From positions 434,001 to 498,000 of the forward strand of contig NZ_FOZX01000004.1 of NCBI RefSeq assembly GCF_900116135.1: a DNA stretch of 64,000 nucleotides, written 5' to 3'. Under the pieces are notes generated by a model, which was not told the DNA's origin, did no database searches, and worked only from the letters and a program-made list of their open reading frames with translations. The translations under genes and the position numbers were made by a program. This DNA is from Saccharopolyspora flava. Lineage in GTDB: Bacteria > Actinomycetota > Actinomycetes > Mycobacteriales > Pseudonocardiaceae. Of this stretch, positions 1-8,113 are shown in pieces (within the stretch, counting starts at the first letter, position 1; every line of letters starts with the position of its first letter).

Positions 1-860
1 TCGCTCATCCCGTAGCCCTCCGACACCCGGCAGCCGAACCGCTCGGCGAACCGCTCCGCCTCCACCGGCGAGGCCTCGGTGCCCACGGCGAGCCGCAACG
101 TGCTGGTCCGGTCCTGCGGCCCTTCGGGCCGGGCGAGGACGTAGGAAAGGGTGCGGCCCACGTAGTTGACGAACGTGACGCCGTAGCGGTGGACGTCGCG
201 GGCGAAGCCCGAGGCGGAGAACTTCCGCGCCAGCACCACCGTCGACCCCACGTGCATCGCGGGCGCGAGGTTCATCATCGCCGAGTTCCCGTGGAACAAC
301 GGCATGCACAGGTACGACACCGAGTCCCGGGCCAGCTCGGTGCGCGCGGCCAGCGACTCCGCCAGCGCCCCGAGGCGGCCGTTCGAGCAGATCACGGCCT
401 TCGGCGCCCCGGTGGAACCCGAGCTGAACAGCAGCAGCAACGTCCGCTCCGCCTCGGACGGTTGTGACGGCAGTGCCTCCGCGCGCAGGTCCAGCCCGTC
501 GTCGACGTTGAGCACCGGCACCCCGTGGCCGACGTCGAGCAGACCGATCAGCCGGTCCTCGGTGACGATGAGATCGCAGTCGGTGTGCCGGATGTCGCGG
601 GCGAGACCGGCACCGCGCCGGGTCGGGTTGATCCCGACGATCACCGCGCCCTCCAGCGCGGCGGCCACGATCCAGAACACGTAGTCCGGCACGTTCTCCA
701 GCAGCACCCCGACGTGCCGCACCCCGAGCCGACGCAGCACACCGGCCCGGCTCGCGCCTTCGGCGACCACCTGCGCCCACGTCCACGACCGGTCGCCGAA
801 GCGCAGCCCGACCCGCTCGTCGCGGGCCCGCGCGAGCACGATCTCGGCGAAGGAGCTCAT
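1..860 (-). CDS. AMP-dependent acyl-CoA synthetase (3' end cut off by window edge)
   Basis: Not closed inside the window; the ATG is at 858-860 and reading continues off the left edge. The translation begins MSSFAEIVLARARDERVG and carries the P-loop LLFSSGSTGAPKAVI near residue 150, the adenylate-forming (ANL) signature. These enzymes activate a carboxylic acid with ATP and load it on CoA. The C-terminal lid domain with the catalytic Lys is outside the window. The MFS gene upstream on the same strand ends in ATGA overlap with this start (857-860), so the two are translationally coupled: the carrier may import the acid that this enzyme activates. The substrate cannot be told. Confidence 0.85.
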   Translation of the reverse strand, partial: MSSFAEIVLARARDERVGLRFGDRSWTWAQVVAEGASRAGVLRRLGVRHVGVLLENVPDYVFWIVAAALEGAVIVGINPTRRGAGLARDIRHTDCDLIVTEDRLIGLLDVGHGVPVLNVDDGLDLRAEALPSQPSEAERTLLLLFSSGSTGAPKAVICSNGRLGALAESLAARTELARDSVSYLCMPLFHGNSAMMNLAPAMHVGSTVVLARKFSASGFARDVHRYGVTFVNYVGRTLSYVLARPEGPQDRTSTLRLAVGTEASPVEAERFAERFGCRVSEGYGMS

Positions 861-2149
861 GATTCGCCCAGGTCCCGGCCCCGGGTCTCGGAGATCAGCA
901 GCACCGCGCCGATCGAAACCCCCACGGCCGCAACGATGATCCCGCTCAGCGGCAGGCTCGACCCGCCGGTTCCGGCCACCAGGGCGGCGGCGATCATCGG
1001 CGTGAACCCGGCGCCGAGCAGGCTCGCCATCTGGTAGCCCAGCGACACCCCGGTGTAGCGGACGCGGGTGCCGAACATCTCCGAGAGCATCGGTGCCAGC
1101 GGCGCGTACATGAGGTTCTGGAAGACCTGCGCGATCACCAGCGCCGCGATCATCGCCGGCACCGTCCGCATCCCCAGCAGCGCGTACATCGGGAACGCGA
1201 ACAGCACCGCGCCCGCCGCCCCGATCAGCAGTACCCGCCGGCGCCCGATGCGGTCCGACAGCGCGGAGAACAGCGGGATCCCGATCAACCCGGTCAGGCT
1301 GATCAGCAGGTGTGCCCGCATGATGTCCGGCAGGGCGTAGCCGAGCCCCTTGGCGTAGGCGACGCTGTGCGAGCCGATCAGCGCGGTCATCGCGAACGGC
1401 CCGATGCCCGCCGCGCACGCCAGCAGCACTGCCTTCGGCCGCCGCAGCACCCGCAGCAGCGGAACCTGCTCCCGCTCACCGGCTTTGGCCAGCGCCTCGC
1501 GGAACAGCGGGCTCTCCACCACGCTCAACCGCACGTACAGCCCGATCAGCAGCAGCACCGCGCTGGCCAGGAACGGCACCCGCCAGCCCCAGGACACGAA
1601 GTCCTCGTGCGGCAGCAGCGTCACCAGCGCCACCGCCCCGTTGGACAGCAGCGAGCCCAGCGGCGACCCCGCCTGCATGATCCCCGCCCACGTGCCGCGA
1701 CGGCCCGCCTCGGCGTGCTCGATGACCATCAGCGCGGCCCCGCCGTACTCGCCGCCGACGGCGATGCCCTGCACGCACCGCAGCAGCACGAGCAGCACCG
1801 GGGCGGTCAGCCCGATCGAGGAGTAGGTGGGCAGCACGCCGATGAGCACGCTGGCGACGCCCATCAGCACCATGCTCGTCACCAGCGCCGACTTGCGCCC
1901 GATCCGGTCGCCGAAGTGCCCGAACAGCAACCCGCCCAGCGGTCGCGCCACGTACCCGGCGGCGAGCGTCCCGAACGCCGCGATCGTCGACACGGCCGGG
2001 TTCGACCCGGGGAAGTACAGCGTCCCGAACACCAGCGCCGCCATCGTCGAGTACAGCAGGAAGTCGTAGTACTCGATCACGGTCCCCAGCAGCCCGGACA
2101 GGGCGACCTTCCGCACCTGACGCCGATCCACCACCCCGGTAGCGACCAC
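857..2149 (-). CDS. MFS transporter, metabolite:H+ symporter type
   Basis: About 430 residues, twelve-helix major facilitator. The N-terminus has GLLGTVIEYYDFLLYSTMAA and the loop 2-3 motif GHFGDRIGRKSALV, followed by RCVQGIAVGGEYGGAALMV, hallmarks of the MHS branch (ShiA/ProP/citrate-like carriers). The open frame extends further upstream, but a GGAGG at 2158-2162 sits 8 nt before the GTG at 2147-2149, and the longer version would run into the divergent promoter, so I place the start there. It overlaps the acyl-CoA synthetase by 4 nt. Likely imports a small organic acid with protons; substrate unknown. Confidence 0.85.
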   Translation of the reverse strand: MVATGVVDRRQVRKVALSGLLGTVIEYYDFLLYSTMAALVFGTLYFPGSNPAVSTIAAFGTLAAGYVARPLGGLLFGHFGDRIGRKSALVTSMVLMGVASVLIGVLPTYSSIGLTAPVLLVLLRCVQGIAVGGEYGGAALMVIEHAEAGRRGTWAGIMQAGSPLGSLLSNGAVALVTLLPHEDFVSWGWRVPFLASAVLLLIGLYVRLSVVESPLFREALAKAGEREQVPLLRVLRRPKAVLLACAAGIGPFAMTALIGSHSVAYAKGLGYALPDIMRAHLLISLTGLIGIPLFSALSDRIGRRRVLLIGAAGAVLFAFPMYALLGMRTVPAMIAALVIAQVFQNLMYAPLAPMLSEMFGTRVRYTGVSLGYQMASLLGAGFTPMIAAALVAGTGGSSLPLSGIIVAAVGVSIGAVLLISETRGRDLGES

Positions 2150-2172
2150 CACCAACACCTCCCGAACCAAGC

Positions 2173-2187
2173 GCTTGCTAGGCAAGC
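2173..2187. promoter_or_regulatory. perfect inverted repeat in divergent promoter
   Basis: GCTTGC-TAG-GCAAGC lies between the MFS gene (minus) and the membrane-protein gene (plus), about 10 nt upstream of the MFS ribosome binding site. Position and symmetry suit a repressor operator; no regulator gene is adjacent. Confidence 0.5.
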
Positions 2188-2261
2188 TACGTCCAGGATC
2201 ACACCAGGTCAAGAACGGACGATCGAACCGAAACCGGCCCGCGTGCGGGAGGATGGTGCGC

Positions 2262-3266
2262 GTGGTGAACAACTCGCGGGTGGTGCTCGGTGCGGGCGTG
2301 GTGGCGAGCCTGGTGCTCACCGCCGCCGTGTGGGCCGGTGGCCTCTGGCTCGGCGACGTGCGGTTAGCACCCGATCAAGGTGCGTCCTGGTACTACTGGA
2401 AGCTGCCCGAACCGACCTTCTGGACCAGGGCTTCGGCCTGGACCGGGTACGCGGCGCACCAGCTGGTCGGGTGGGGGCTGATCTACTACGCGCAACGGCA
2501 CGTGCGCCGCTACACCGGCGGCCTGCACCCGGTGAACGTGGTCGCGCTGATCGCCCACCTCGGGTTCATCGTGCTGCACGAGGTGCAGACGCAGGTGTTC
2601 TACGACGGTCTCGCGCAGGACGTTTCGATCTTCTCCTCGCAGGGCTCGGTGATCCTGCTGCTCATCGTCGTGCTGATCATGGAGAACCGCCGTCGCGGGA
2701 TGTTCTTCGGCCGTCCGGCGCCGATCTCAGCGGAGATCACCCGCTTCTTCCGCGAGTACCACGGGTACCTGTTCAGCTGGGCCGCGATCTACACCTTCTG
2801 GTACCACCCGATGGAGACCACCAGCGGGCACCTCATCGGCTTCGCCTACATGTTCCTGCTGCTGGTGCAGGGCAGCCTGTTCTTCACCCGCGCGCACACC
2901 GACCGCTGGTGGACGCTGACCCTCGAACTGCTCGTGGCCGTGCACGGGACGCTGGTGGCGGTGATGAACTCCGGGCCGGACGGCATGTGGCCGATGTTCC
3001 TGTTCGGCTTTCTCGGCGTCTTCGTCATCACCCAGATGCACGGCCTGGGGCTGTCCCGGACCGTCCGCTGGGTGCTGGCCGGGCTCTACCTCGCCGCCGC
3101 GGTCGCGGTGTACTCCGCCGGGCGGTCGCTGCTCGGCCTGAACGAGATCGTCCGCATCCCGCTCATCGAATACCTCGTGGTGGCCGTGCTGGCGCTGCTG
3201 ACCTGGGTGGTGCTGCGCGTGGTGCGCCGGCGGCGGCGAGAATTCGTCGGAAACGTGCGCGGTTAG
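2262..3266 (+). CDS. polytopic membrane protein of unknown function
   Basis: About 334 residues with roughly eight to nine hydrophobic helices (for example residues 10-30, 95-115, 130-150, 175-195, 200-220, 235-250, 255-275, 300-320), and a basic C-terminal tail RRRRREFVGN. Aromatic and His-rich patches occur in the loops (SWYYWKLPEP, YTFWYHPMETTSG). I chose the GTG at 2262 because a GGGAGG at 2247-2252 sits 9 nt before it; an ATG at 2253 is too close to that site. I do not recognise a family with confidence. It is divergent from the MFS/acyl-CoA synthetase pair and 72 nt before another MFS gene. Confidence 0.75.
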   Translation: MVNNSRVVLGAGVVASLVLTAAVWAGGLWLGDVRLAPDQGASWYYWKLPEPTFWTRASAWTGYAAHQLVGWGLIYYAQRHVRRYTGGLHPVNVVALIAHLGFIVLHEVQTQVFYDGLAQDVSIFSSQGSVILLLIVVLIMENRRRGMFFGRPAPISAEITRFFREYHGYLFSWAAIYTFWYHPMETTSGHLIGFAYMFLLLVQGSLFFTRAHTDRWWTLTLELLVAVHGTLVAVMNSGPDGMWPMFLFGFLGVFVITQMHGLGLSRTVRWVLAGLYLAAAVAVYSAGRSLLGLNEIVRIPLIEYLVVAVLALLTWVVLRVVRRRRREFVGNVRG

Positions 3267-3338
3267 GTCTCGACCTGGCGCGTTGTCCCGGCTAGACAGA
3301 CATCCGACACTTCGACGACGGAACAACGAGGTTCAGCC

Positions 3339-4643
3339 ATGTCGGACTCCCCGCCCCGCGTCGCGCGCTCCCGGGACGAGAAGCGGCTGCTCGCCAGCAC
3401 GCTCGTGGGCACGACCATCGAGTGGTACGACTTCTTCATCTACGCGCAGGCCGCGAGCCTGGTGTTCGCGCCGCACTTCTTCGGGCCGCTGAGCCAGGAG
3501 GCGCCCGGCCTGGCCAGCCTGCTGTCGCTGGCCACCATCGGGATCAGCTTCCTGTTCCGGCCGCTGGGCGCGGTGATCGCCGGGCGGTTCGGCGACCGCC
3601 TCGGGCGCAAGGCCATGCTGGTGATGACGCTGATCATGATGGGCTCGGCCACCGCCCTCATCGGACTGCTGCCGACCTACGCCCAGATCGGGGTCGCCGC
3701 GCCCGTCCTGCTGATCGTGCTGCGCGTCGTGCAGGGCTTCTCCGCGGGCGGCGAGTGGGGTGGCGCGGCGCTGATGGCCGTCGAGCACGCCCCGCGCGAC
3801 AAGCGCGGCTACTTCGGCTCCTACCCGCAGACCGGGGTGCCGCTGGGGCTGATCCTGGCGACCGGTGTGCTGTGGGTGATCAGCTCGTCGACCACCGAGG
3901 AGCAGTTCAACGCCTGGGGCTGGCGCATCCCGTTCCTGCTGTCGGTCGCGCTCATCGTGTTCGGCTACCTGGTGCGCCGGATGGTCGAGGAGAGCCCGGT
4001 GTTCCGGGAGATGCTGGAGCGCAAGGCTCACTCCTCGGCGCCGCTGAGCGAGCTGTTCCGCAGCAACACCCGCAACGTGGTGCTCTCGGCGCTGATCTTC
4101 GTCGCCAACAACGCGGCCGGCTACCTGGTCATCGCCTACTTCCTCAGCTACGGCAAGACCCTCGGGCTGTTGCGGCCGACGGTGCTGCTGGCGACGATCG
4201 TCGGCGCCGTCGGCTGGCTGGTGTTCACCGTCTACGCGGGGTCGCTGTCCGACCGGATCGGGCGGGTGCGCACCTTCCAGATCGGCTATGCGGCGGTGTT
4301 CGTGTGGATGCTGCCGATGTTCCTGATGATGGAGACCGGCTCCGGCGTGATGTTCGCGCTGGCCATCGTGGTGCTGTCGTTCGGCATCGGCCTGTCCTAC
4401 GGCCCGATGTCGGCGATGTACGCGGAGATGTTCCCGGCCAAGGTCCGCTACTCGGGTGTGTCCATCGGCTACGCCTTCGGCGCCATCCTCGGCGGGGCGT
4501 TCGCGCCGACCATCGCCGAAGCCCTCACCCAGGCCACCGGCAGCGCCTACTCCGTCGGCGCGTACATCATGGTGCTCAGCGTCATCTCGCTGCTCGCGGC
4601 CACCGCGGTCCGCGAACCCCGCGGCACCGACCTCACCGCGTGA
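3339..4643 (+). CDS. MFS transporter, metabolite:H+ symporter type
   Basis: 434 residues, full length for the MHS family. It has VGTTIEWYDFFIYAQAASLV in helix 1, GRFGDRLGRKAMLV in loop 2-3, VVQGFSAGGEWGGAALMAVE in helix 4-5 and a second-half repeat SGSLSDRIGR-type loop. It is a paralogue of the carrier at 857-2149, sharing the same order of motifs. The ATG follows an ACGAGG about 7 nt upstream. The last 11 nt overlap the convergent GtrA gene. Predicted inner-membrane proton symporter for a small organic acid or osmolyte; substrate not determinable. Confidence 0.87.
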   Translation: MSDSPPRVARSRDEKRLLASTLVGTTIEWYDFFIYAQAASLVFAPHFFGPLSQEAPGLASLLSLATIGISFLFRPLGAVIAGRFGDRLGRKAMLVMTLIMMGSATALIGLLPTYAQIGVAAPVLLIVLRVVQGFSAGGEWGGAALMAVEHAPRDKRGYFGSYPQTGVPLGLILATGVLWVISSSTTEEQFNAWGWRIPFLLSVALIVFGYLVRRMVEESPVFREMLERKAHSSAPLSELFRSNTRNVVLSALIFVANNAAGYLVIAYFLSYGKTLGLLRPTVLLATIVGAVGWLVFTVYAGSLSDRIGRVRTFQIGYAAVFVWMLPMFLMMETGSGVMFALAIVVLSFGIGLSYGPMSAMYAEMFPAKVRYSGVSIGYAFGAILGGAFAPTIAEALTQATGSAYSVGAYIMVLSVISLLAATAVREPRGTDLTA

Positions 4644-5121
4644 CGACCCGCGCCTCGGCACGACCGGGCGCCCGCACCGCGGACCGGCGGCGGGTGAAGA
4701 CCCAGAGGCGCATCGCGAGGAATCTGGTGGTGCCGCCGAGGAGGGCCATCGCCGTGACGGCGGTGGCCTCCGCGGTGCTGGACGGGTCGGTGACGGCCAG
4801 GCCCAGCATCCAGAGGGCGACCTGGTTCGAGGCGCAGTAGAAGCCGAACGTCGCCAGCGTCTGCAGATGCATCCGCATCGGGTGCTCGTCGCGACCGGCG
4901 AACACCCAGCGGCGGTGCGCCAGGGTGCTGGCGATCGTGGTGATCAGCACCGAGAGCACGTTGGCGAACCCGGCGCTGAACGTGCCGCGCAGCAGCACGT
5001 ACAGCGCCGCGTTGCCCAGCGTGGTGGCCGCGCCGATCCCCGTGAACAGTGCGGCCTGGCCGACGACGTGGCCGCGGAGCTCCCCCGAGAGCTCCGCGAG
5101 CCGCCTGGTGAGGCCACCCAT
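4633..5121 (-). CDS. GtrA family membrane protein
   Basis: About 162 residues with four hydrophobic helices and the GtrA/DPMS layout: GQAALFTGIGAATTLGNAALY in helix 1 and a Trp-Val-Phe at the end of two helices (HRRWVFAG and RLWVFTRRR). GtrA proteins are thought to help move polyprenyl-phosphate-linked sugars across the membrane during cell-surface glycosylation. The start is the ATG at 5119-5121, preceded by AAGGCGG; the frame could open earlier at a TTG. It is downstream of, and on the same strand as, the enoyl-CoA hydratase, but the two need not be functionally linked. Confidence 0.8.
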   Translation of the reverse strand: MGGLTRRLAELSGELRGHVVGQAALFTGIGAATTLGNAALYVLLRGTFSAGFANVLSVLITTIASTLAHRRWVFAGRDEHPMRMHLQTLATFGFYCASNQVALWMLGLAVTDPSSTAEATAVTAMALLGGTTRFLAMRLWVFTRRRSAVRAPGRAEARVVTR

Positions 5122-5221
5122 GATCCGCCTTCCCACGCCTTCCCCGACTGCGCTCACCAAGGTAGGCGGGAAGTGCGGGTGCTCGTGGTGAACGAGCTGG
5201 GAAGAACCTGGGAACGTTCGA

Positions 5222-6097
5222 TCAGCGCTGCATCCACTCGTCGTAGAAGGTGGGCAGCTGCGAGGCTCGGCCCTGGAACTCGGCGTCTCGCTTCTCGGTG
5301 AAGGCGGCGACGCCTTCCTTGCCGTCGCCGATGCTGGTGTGGAACATCGCCAGCGAGTCGATCCGGTGCGCCTCGCGGGGGTGGTCGTAGGCGCTGTTGC
5401 GCCGCATCATCTGCCTGGTCAGAGCGGTGGCCACCGGGGACTTGCCCTTCGTCCAGGCGTCGGCGAGCCGCAGGGCCTCCTGCATCAGCTCGTCGGGCTC
5501 GTGGACGGAGTTGGCCAGGCCCATCTCGGCGGTCGCGGCGGAGTCGAGGATGTCGGCGCGGTAGGCGAGGTCCAGGGCCCGGGGCATGCCGACGATGCGC
5601 GGCAGGAACCACGTCGAGGCGGCCTCGGGCACGATCCCGAGCCGCCCGAAGACCAGCCCGAACCGGGCCTTGGTCGACACCAGCCGGGCGTCCATCGCCA
5701 GCGTCATCGTCGCCCCGATGCCGACGGCGGCGCCGTTGATGGCGGCGATGACGGGCTTGCGGCAGTCGTGGATGGCCAGGGTGACCCGGCCGCCGGTGTC
5801 GCGGACGCGGCTCAGCTCGGGGTCGTCGAGGTCGTCCATGTCGGCCAGCGTCGGCGACTTCGACTCGTCGAGCCCGAAGACGTTGCCCTCGCTGCTGAGG
5901 TCCATCCCGGCGCAGAACGCGCGCCCCTCGCCGGTGACGACCACCGCGCGGATCGAGTCGTCGTCGTTGACCTGCACGAACGTCCGTTCCAGCTCGTCGG
6001 CCATCGTGGGGGTGAAGGCGTTGAGCTGGTCGGGGCGGTTCAGCGTGACGACGAGAACCCCGTCGATGACCTCGTGCCGGATCGTGCTCGGTTCCAC
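5222..6097 (-). CDS. enoyl-CoA hydratase/isomerase (crotonase family)
   Basis: About 291 residues. Crotonase-fold landmarks: VLVVTLNRPDQLNAF near the N-terminus, the oxyanion-hole segments GRAFCAGMDLSSEG and INGAAVGIGATMTLAMDARL, then GRLGIVPEAASTWFLPRIVG, whose Glu is the usual acid/base residue. Hydrates or isomerises an enoyl-CoA. The frame is open to 6226, but that extension runs into a dispersed palindromic repeat; a GAGGAG 6 nt before the GTG at 6095-6097 sets the start. It lies just downstream of the GntR gene on the same strand and next to the CoA-thioester operon at 7-14.8 kb, so it may serve that pathway. Confidence 0.88.
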   Translation of the reverse strand: MEPSTIRHEVIDGVLVVTLNRPDQLNAFTPTMADELERTFVQVNDDDSIRAVVVTGEGRAFCAGMDLSSEGNVFGLDESKSPTLADMDDLDDPELSRVRDTGGRVTLAIHDCRKPVIAAINGAAVGIGATMTLAMDARLVSTKARFGLVFGRLGIVPEAASTWFLPRIVGMPRALDLAYRADILDSAATAEMGLANSVHEPDELMQEALRLADAWTKGKSPVATALTRQMMRRNSAYDHPREAHRIDSLAMFHTSIGDGKEGVAAFTEKRDAEFQGRASQLPTFYDEWMQR

Positions 6098-6154
6098 ACT
6101 CGACTCCTCGTGCTGCGCAGGGTTGGGTCCGGCCATCAACGTCCAGGATCGCCG

Positions 6155-6224
6155 GGGCAGTTTTAGCCACAACCGCCCCAGGTTGATGTCCGTTTTGTCT
6201 GGACAGTAATGGCTAAAACTGCCC
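6155..6224. repeat. dispersed palindrome family 1, copy a
   Basis: Arms GGGCAGTTTTAGCCA (6155-6169) and its exact complement (6210-6224) enclose about 40 nt. Read on the minus strand the interior has AACGGACATCAACC, alignable with the core of the copies at 16.4 and 50.3 kb. It sits between the GntR stop and the enoyl-CoA hydratase start, both minus strand. Confidence 0.75.
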
Positions 6225-6251
6225 ACTGGTAACGAACGTCGCGGCGTGAGG

Positions 6252-7043
6252 TCACTCCTCCGGGCGGGTGCGCCAGGTCTCGGTGTAGAGGTTCTTGAGG
6301 TCGAGGAGGTGGTCGCGCATCCGCTCCTCGGCCTCGGCGGCCTCGCCGCGGGCGATGTGATCGGTGATCGCGATGTGGCAGGAGTCGACCTGGTCCCACT
6401 GCTCCGGGGCGACCGAGGCGCGGTCGAGGCGGGTGCGCAGCACGTCGCTGACCGGCTGGCCCATCATGGTCAGCATCAGGTTCCCGGTGGCCATGAGGAT
6501 CATGGTGTGGAAGTCCATGTGCGTGACGAAACCGCTGGGATCGCGGGAATCGCGCGGGGCTTCGGCCGCCGCGCGCAGCGCCTCCACGGTGTCGTCGTCG
6601 GCGCGCTGGGCGGCCAGCCGGGCCGCGGCCGGCTCCAGCAGCAGGCGCGCTTCGAGGAGATCGCCGATGCCCATCTGCGGGGTGGTGACCAGGACGCCGA
6701 GCATGCCGCCGAGGTCGTCGACGAGCCGGGTGGGTTCGGGCGCGGCGACGAACGATCCGCCCTGCACGCCGCGCCGGGTCTCGATGAGGTGCTGGCTGGC
6801 CAGGGCGCGCAGCGCCTCGCGGACGGTGGAACGGCTGACGCCGAACATGCCGGTCAGCTCGGACTCCGACGGCAGCCGGGACCCGGGTTCCAGGCTGCCC
6901 CGCATGATCTGGGAGCGGAGCTCGTCGGCGACCTGCCGGTAGGCGGGCCGCACCTTCTGCACCCGCAGGTTCGCGCGCGGCGCGGCCTTGGGCGTCTCCT
7001 CCGGCGAGGTGGCGGTGCCCCGACGGTCCGGGTTCGGGCTCAT
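6252..7043 (-). CDS. GntR family regulator, FadR/FCD subfamily
   Basis: 263 residues. An N-terminal winged helix (about 30-100) has VADELRSQIMRGSLEPGSRLPSE-like sequence, SRSTVREALRALASQHLI and the wing GVQGGSFV. The C-terminal FCD domain has the Asp/His metal-ligand pattern: HMDFH, DSCHIAITDHI, MRDHLLDL. FCD regulators are usually repressors released by an organic acid or its CoA ester. The ATG at 7041-7043 follows a GGAG at 9 nt; the frame stays open far upstream, but that is a shadow over the divergent lyase. It faces the catabolic operon across a 118-nt promoter with a nested palindrome, its likely operator. Confidence 0.88.
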   Translation of the reverse strand: MSPNPDRRGTATSPEETPKAAPRANLRVQKVRPAYRQVADELRSQIMRGSLEPGSRLPSESELTGMFGVSRSTVREALRALASQHLIETRRGVQGGSFVAAPEPTRLVDDLGGMLGVLVTTPQMGIGDLLEARLLLEPAAARLAAQRADDDTVEALRAAAEAPRDSRDPSGFVTHMDFHTMILMATGNLMLTMMGQPVSDVLRTRLDRASVAPEQWDQVDSCHIAITDHIARGEAAEAEERMRDHLLDLKNLYTETWRTRPEE

Positions 7044-7117
7044 CTGTTCACGCTCCGGAGTGCTCCTCGTGGCGCCGCGACCGCGTCGCGACCCTGCCTG
7101 CCATTGCATCGTATCCC

Positions 7118-7147
7118 CACAACACTGTCCCGAGCGGGATTGTTGTG
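7118..7147. promoter_or_regulatory. nested palindromic operator, divergent GntR/lyase promoter
   Basis: An outer inverted repeat CACAACA (7118-7124) / TGTTGTG (7141-7147) encloses a second perfect one, TCCCG-AG-CGGGA (7128-7139). It ends 14 nt before the lyase ATG. The symmetry and place between the FCD regulator and its probable target operon make it the best candidate binding site. Confidence 0.55.
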
Positions 7148-7161
7148 CAAAAGTCTGACGT

Positions 7162-7986
7162 ATGAGTGAACGTTCCCTGATCGGTGCCCGCAGCGTGCTG
7201 TTCGTCCCCGGTGACCGTCCCGACCGCTTCGCGAAGGCCGTGGACACCGGCGCGGACTTCGTCGTCCTGGACCTGGAGGACGCGGTCGCGCCGGAGTCCA
7301 AACAGGACGCCCGGCGCGCCGTGTCGGACTGGCTGAGCACCGCCCCGCCCAACGTGATCGTGCGCGTCAACCCGCCGTCGACCCCGTGGTACGCCGAGGA
7401 CGTCGCCGCGGTGCCCGGCGTTCCGGTGATGCTGCCCAAGGCCCAGGACCCCGCGGAGGTCGCCGCGCTGGCCGCCGCGATGGGGCCGGAACCGCAGATC
7501 ATCCCGCTGATCGAGACCGCCGTCGGCATCCACCGGGCCGCCGAGGTGTGCGCGGTGCCCGGGGTGGTCCGGCCGGCGTTCGGCAGCGTGGACCTGGCCG
7601 CCGAGCTCGGCGTGGACCCGGCCGACAACGAGGCCTTGCGCCACGCCCGCTCGGCCCTGGTGCTGGCCGCCCGGGTGGCCGGGGCGGGCGCGCCGATCGA
7701 CGGCGTCACCACCGCGGTGCGCGACGAGGAGCTGCTGCTGGCCGACTCCGCGCACGCGCTCTCGCTGGGTTGTACCGCCAAGCTGTGCATCCACCCGGCG
7801 CAGGTCGAGCCGGTCTCGCGCGCCTTCGCGCCCACCGCCGACGAGCTCGACTGGGCGAGGAAAGTGCTGGTCGCGGCGGGTTCCGGGGGAGTGGCGGTGC
7901 TCGACGGCAAGCTCATCGACCGCCCGGTGGAGCTGCGGGCGCGGGCGATCCTGCTGCGCGCCGGCGAGTCCGAATTTCTCGGCTGA
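7162..7986 (+). CDS. CitE-like CoA-ester lyase (HpcH/HpaI aldolase family)
   Basis: 274 residues, the usual size of CitE-like lyases. Motifs: RSVLFVPGDRPDRFAKA, FVVLDLEDAVAPESKQDAR (Asp/Glu metal and CoA region), IPLIETAVGI with the metal Glu, AFGSVDLAAELG with the metal Asp, and GCTAKLCIHPAQVE. This family cleaves beta-methylmalyl-CoA, citramalyl-CoA, malyl-CoA or similar compounds to an acyl-CoA plus glyoxylate or pyruvate. It opens the seven-gene operon that also has a MaoC hydratase and a CoA-transferase, so it is probably the final cleavage step. The exact substrate is not fixed by the sequence I can see. Confidence 0.87.
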   Translation: MSERSLIGARSVLFVPGDRPDRFAKAVDTGADFVVLDLEDAVAPESKQDARRAVSDWLSTAPPNVIVRVNPPSTPWYAEDVAAVPGVPVMLPKAQDPAEVAALAAAMGPEPQIIPLIETAVGIHRAAEVCAVPGVVRPAFGSVDLAAELGVDPADNEALRHARSALVLAARVAGAGAPIDGVTTAVRDEELLLADSAHALSLGCTAKLCIHPAQVEPVSRAFAPTADELDWARKVLVAAGSGGVAVLDGKLIDRPVELRARAILLRAGESEFLG

Positions 7987-8046
7987 ACTCTTGCGGTTCT
8001 AAATGTCTGATGATTAGTGTCCCCGGTGTGGCCGGGACCACCCGGT

Positions 8047-8071
8047 CGCCCCGCGCACCACCGGCGCGGGG
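8047..8071. promoter_or_regulatory. GC-rich hairpin between lyase and MFS genes
   Basis: GCCCCGCG and CGCGGGGC are separated by about 9 nt in the 127-nt gap before the MFS start. It could be an attenuating terminator or an mRNA-processing hairpin that sets downstream expression; there is no U-tract. Confidence 0.35.
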
Positions 8072-8113
8072 CCCGAGGGGCGCGCAGCGCAGCGCGCCGG
8101 AGGGAGCACGACA

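Noticed and set aside
6098-6226. 43 extra codons at the enoyl-CoA hydratase N-terminus
   Set aside because: The extension is translated repeat DNA (family 1 copy a) and lacks a ribosome site; GAGGAG sets the GTG at 6097.
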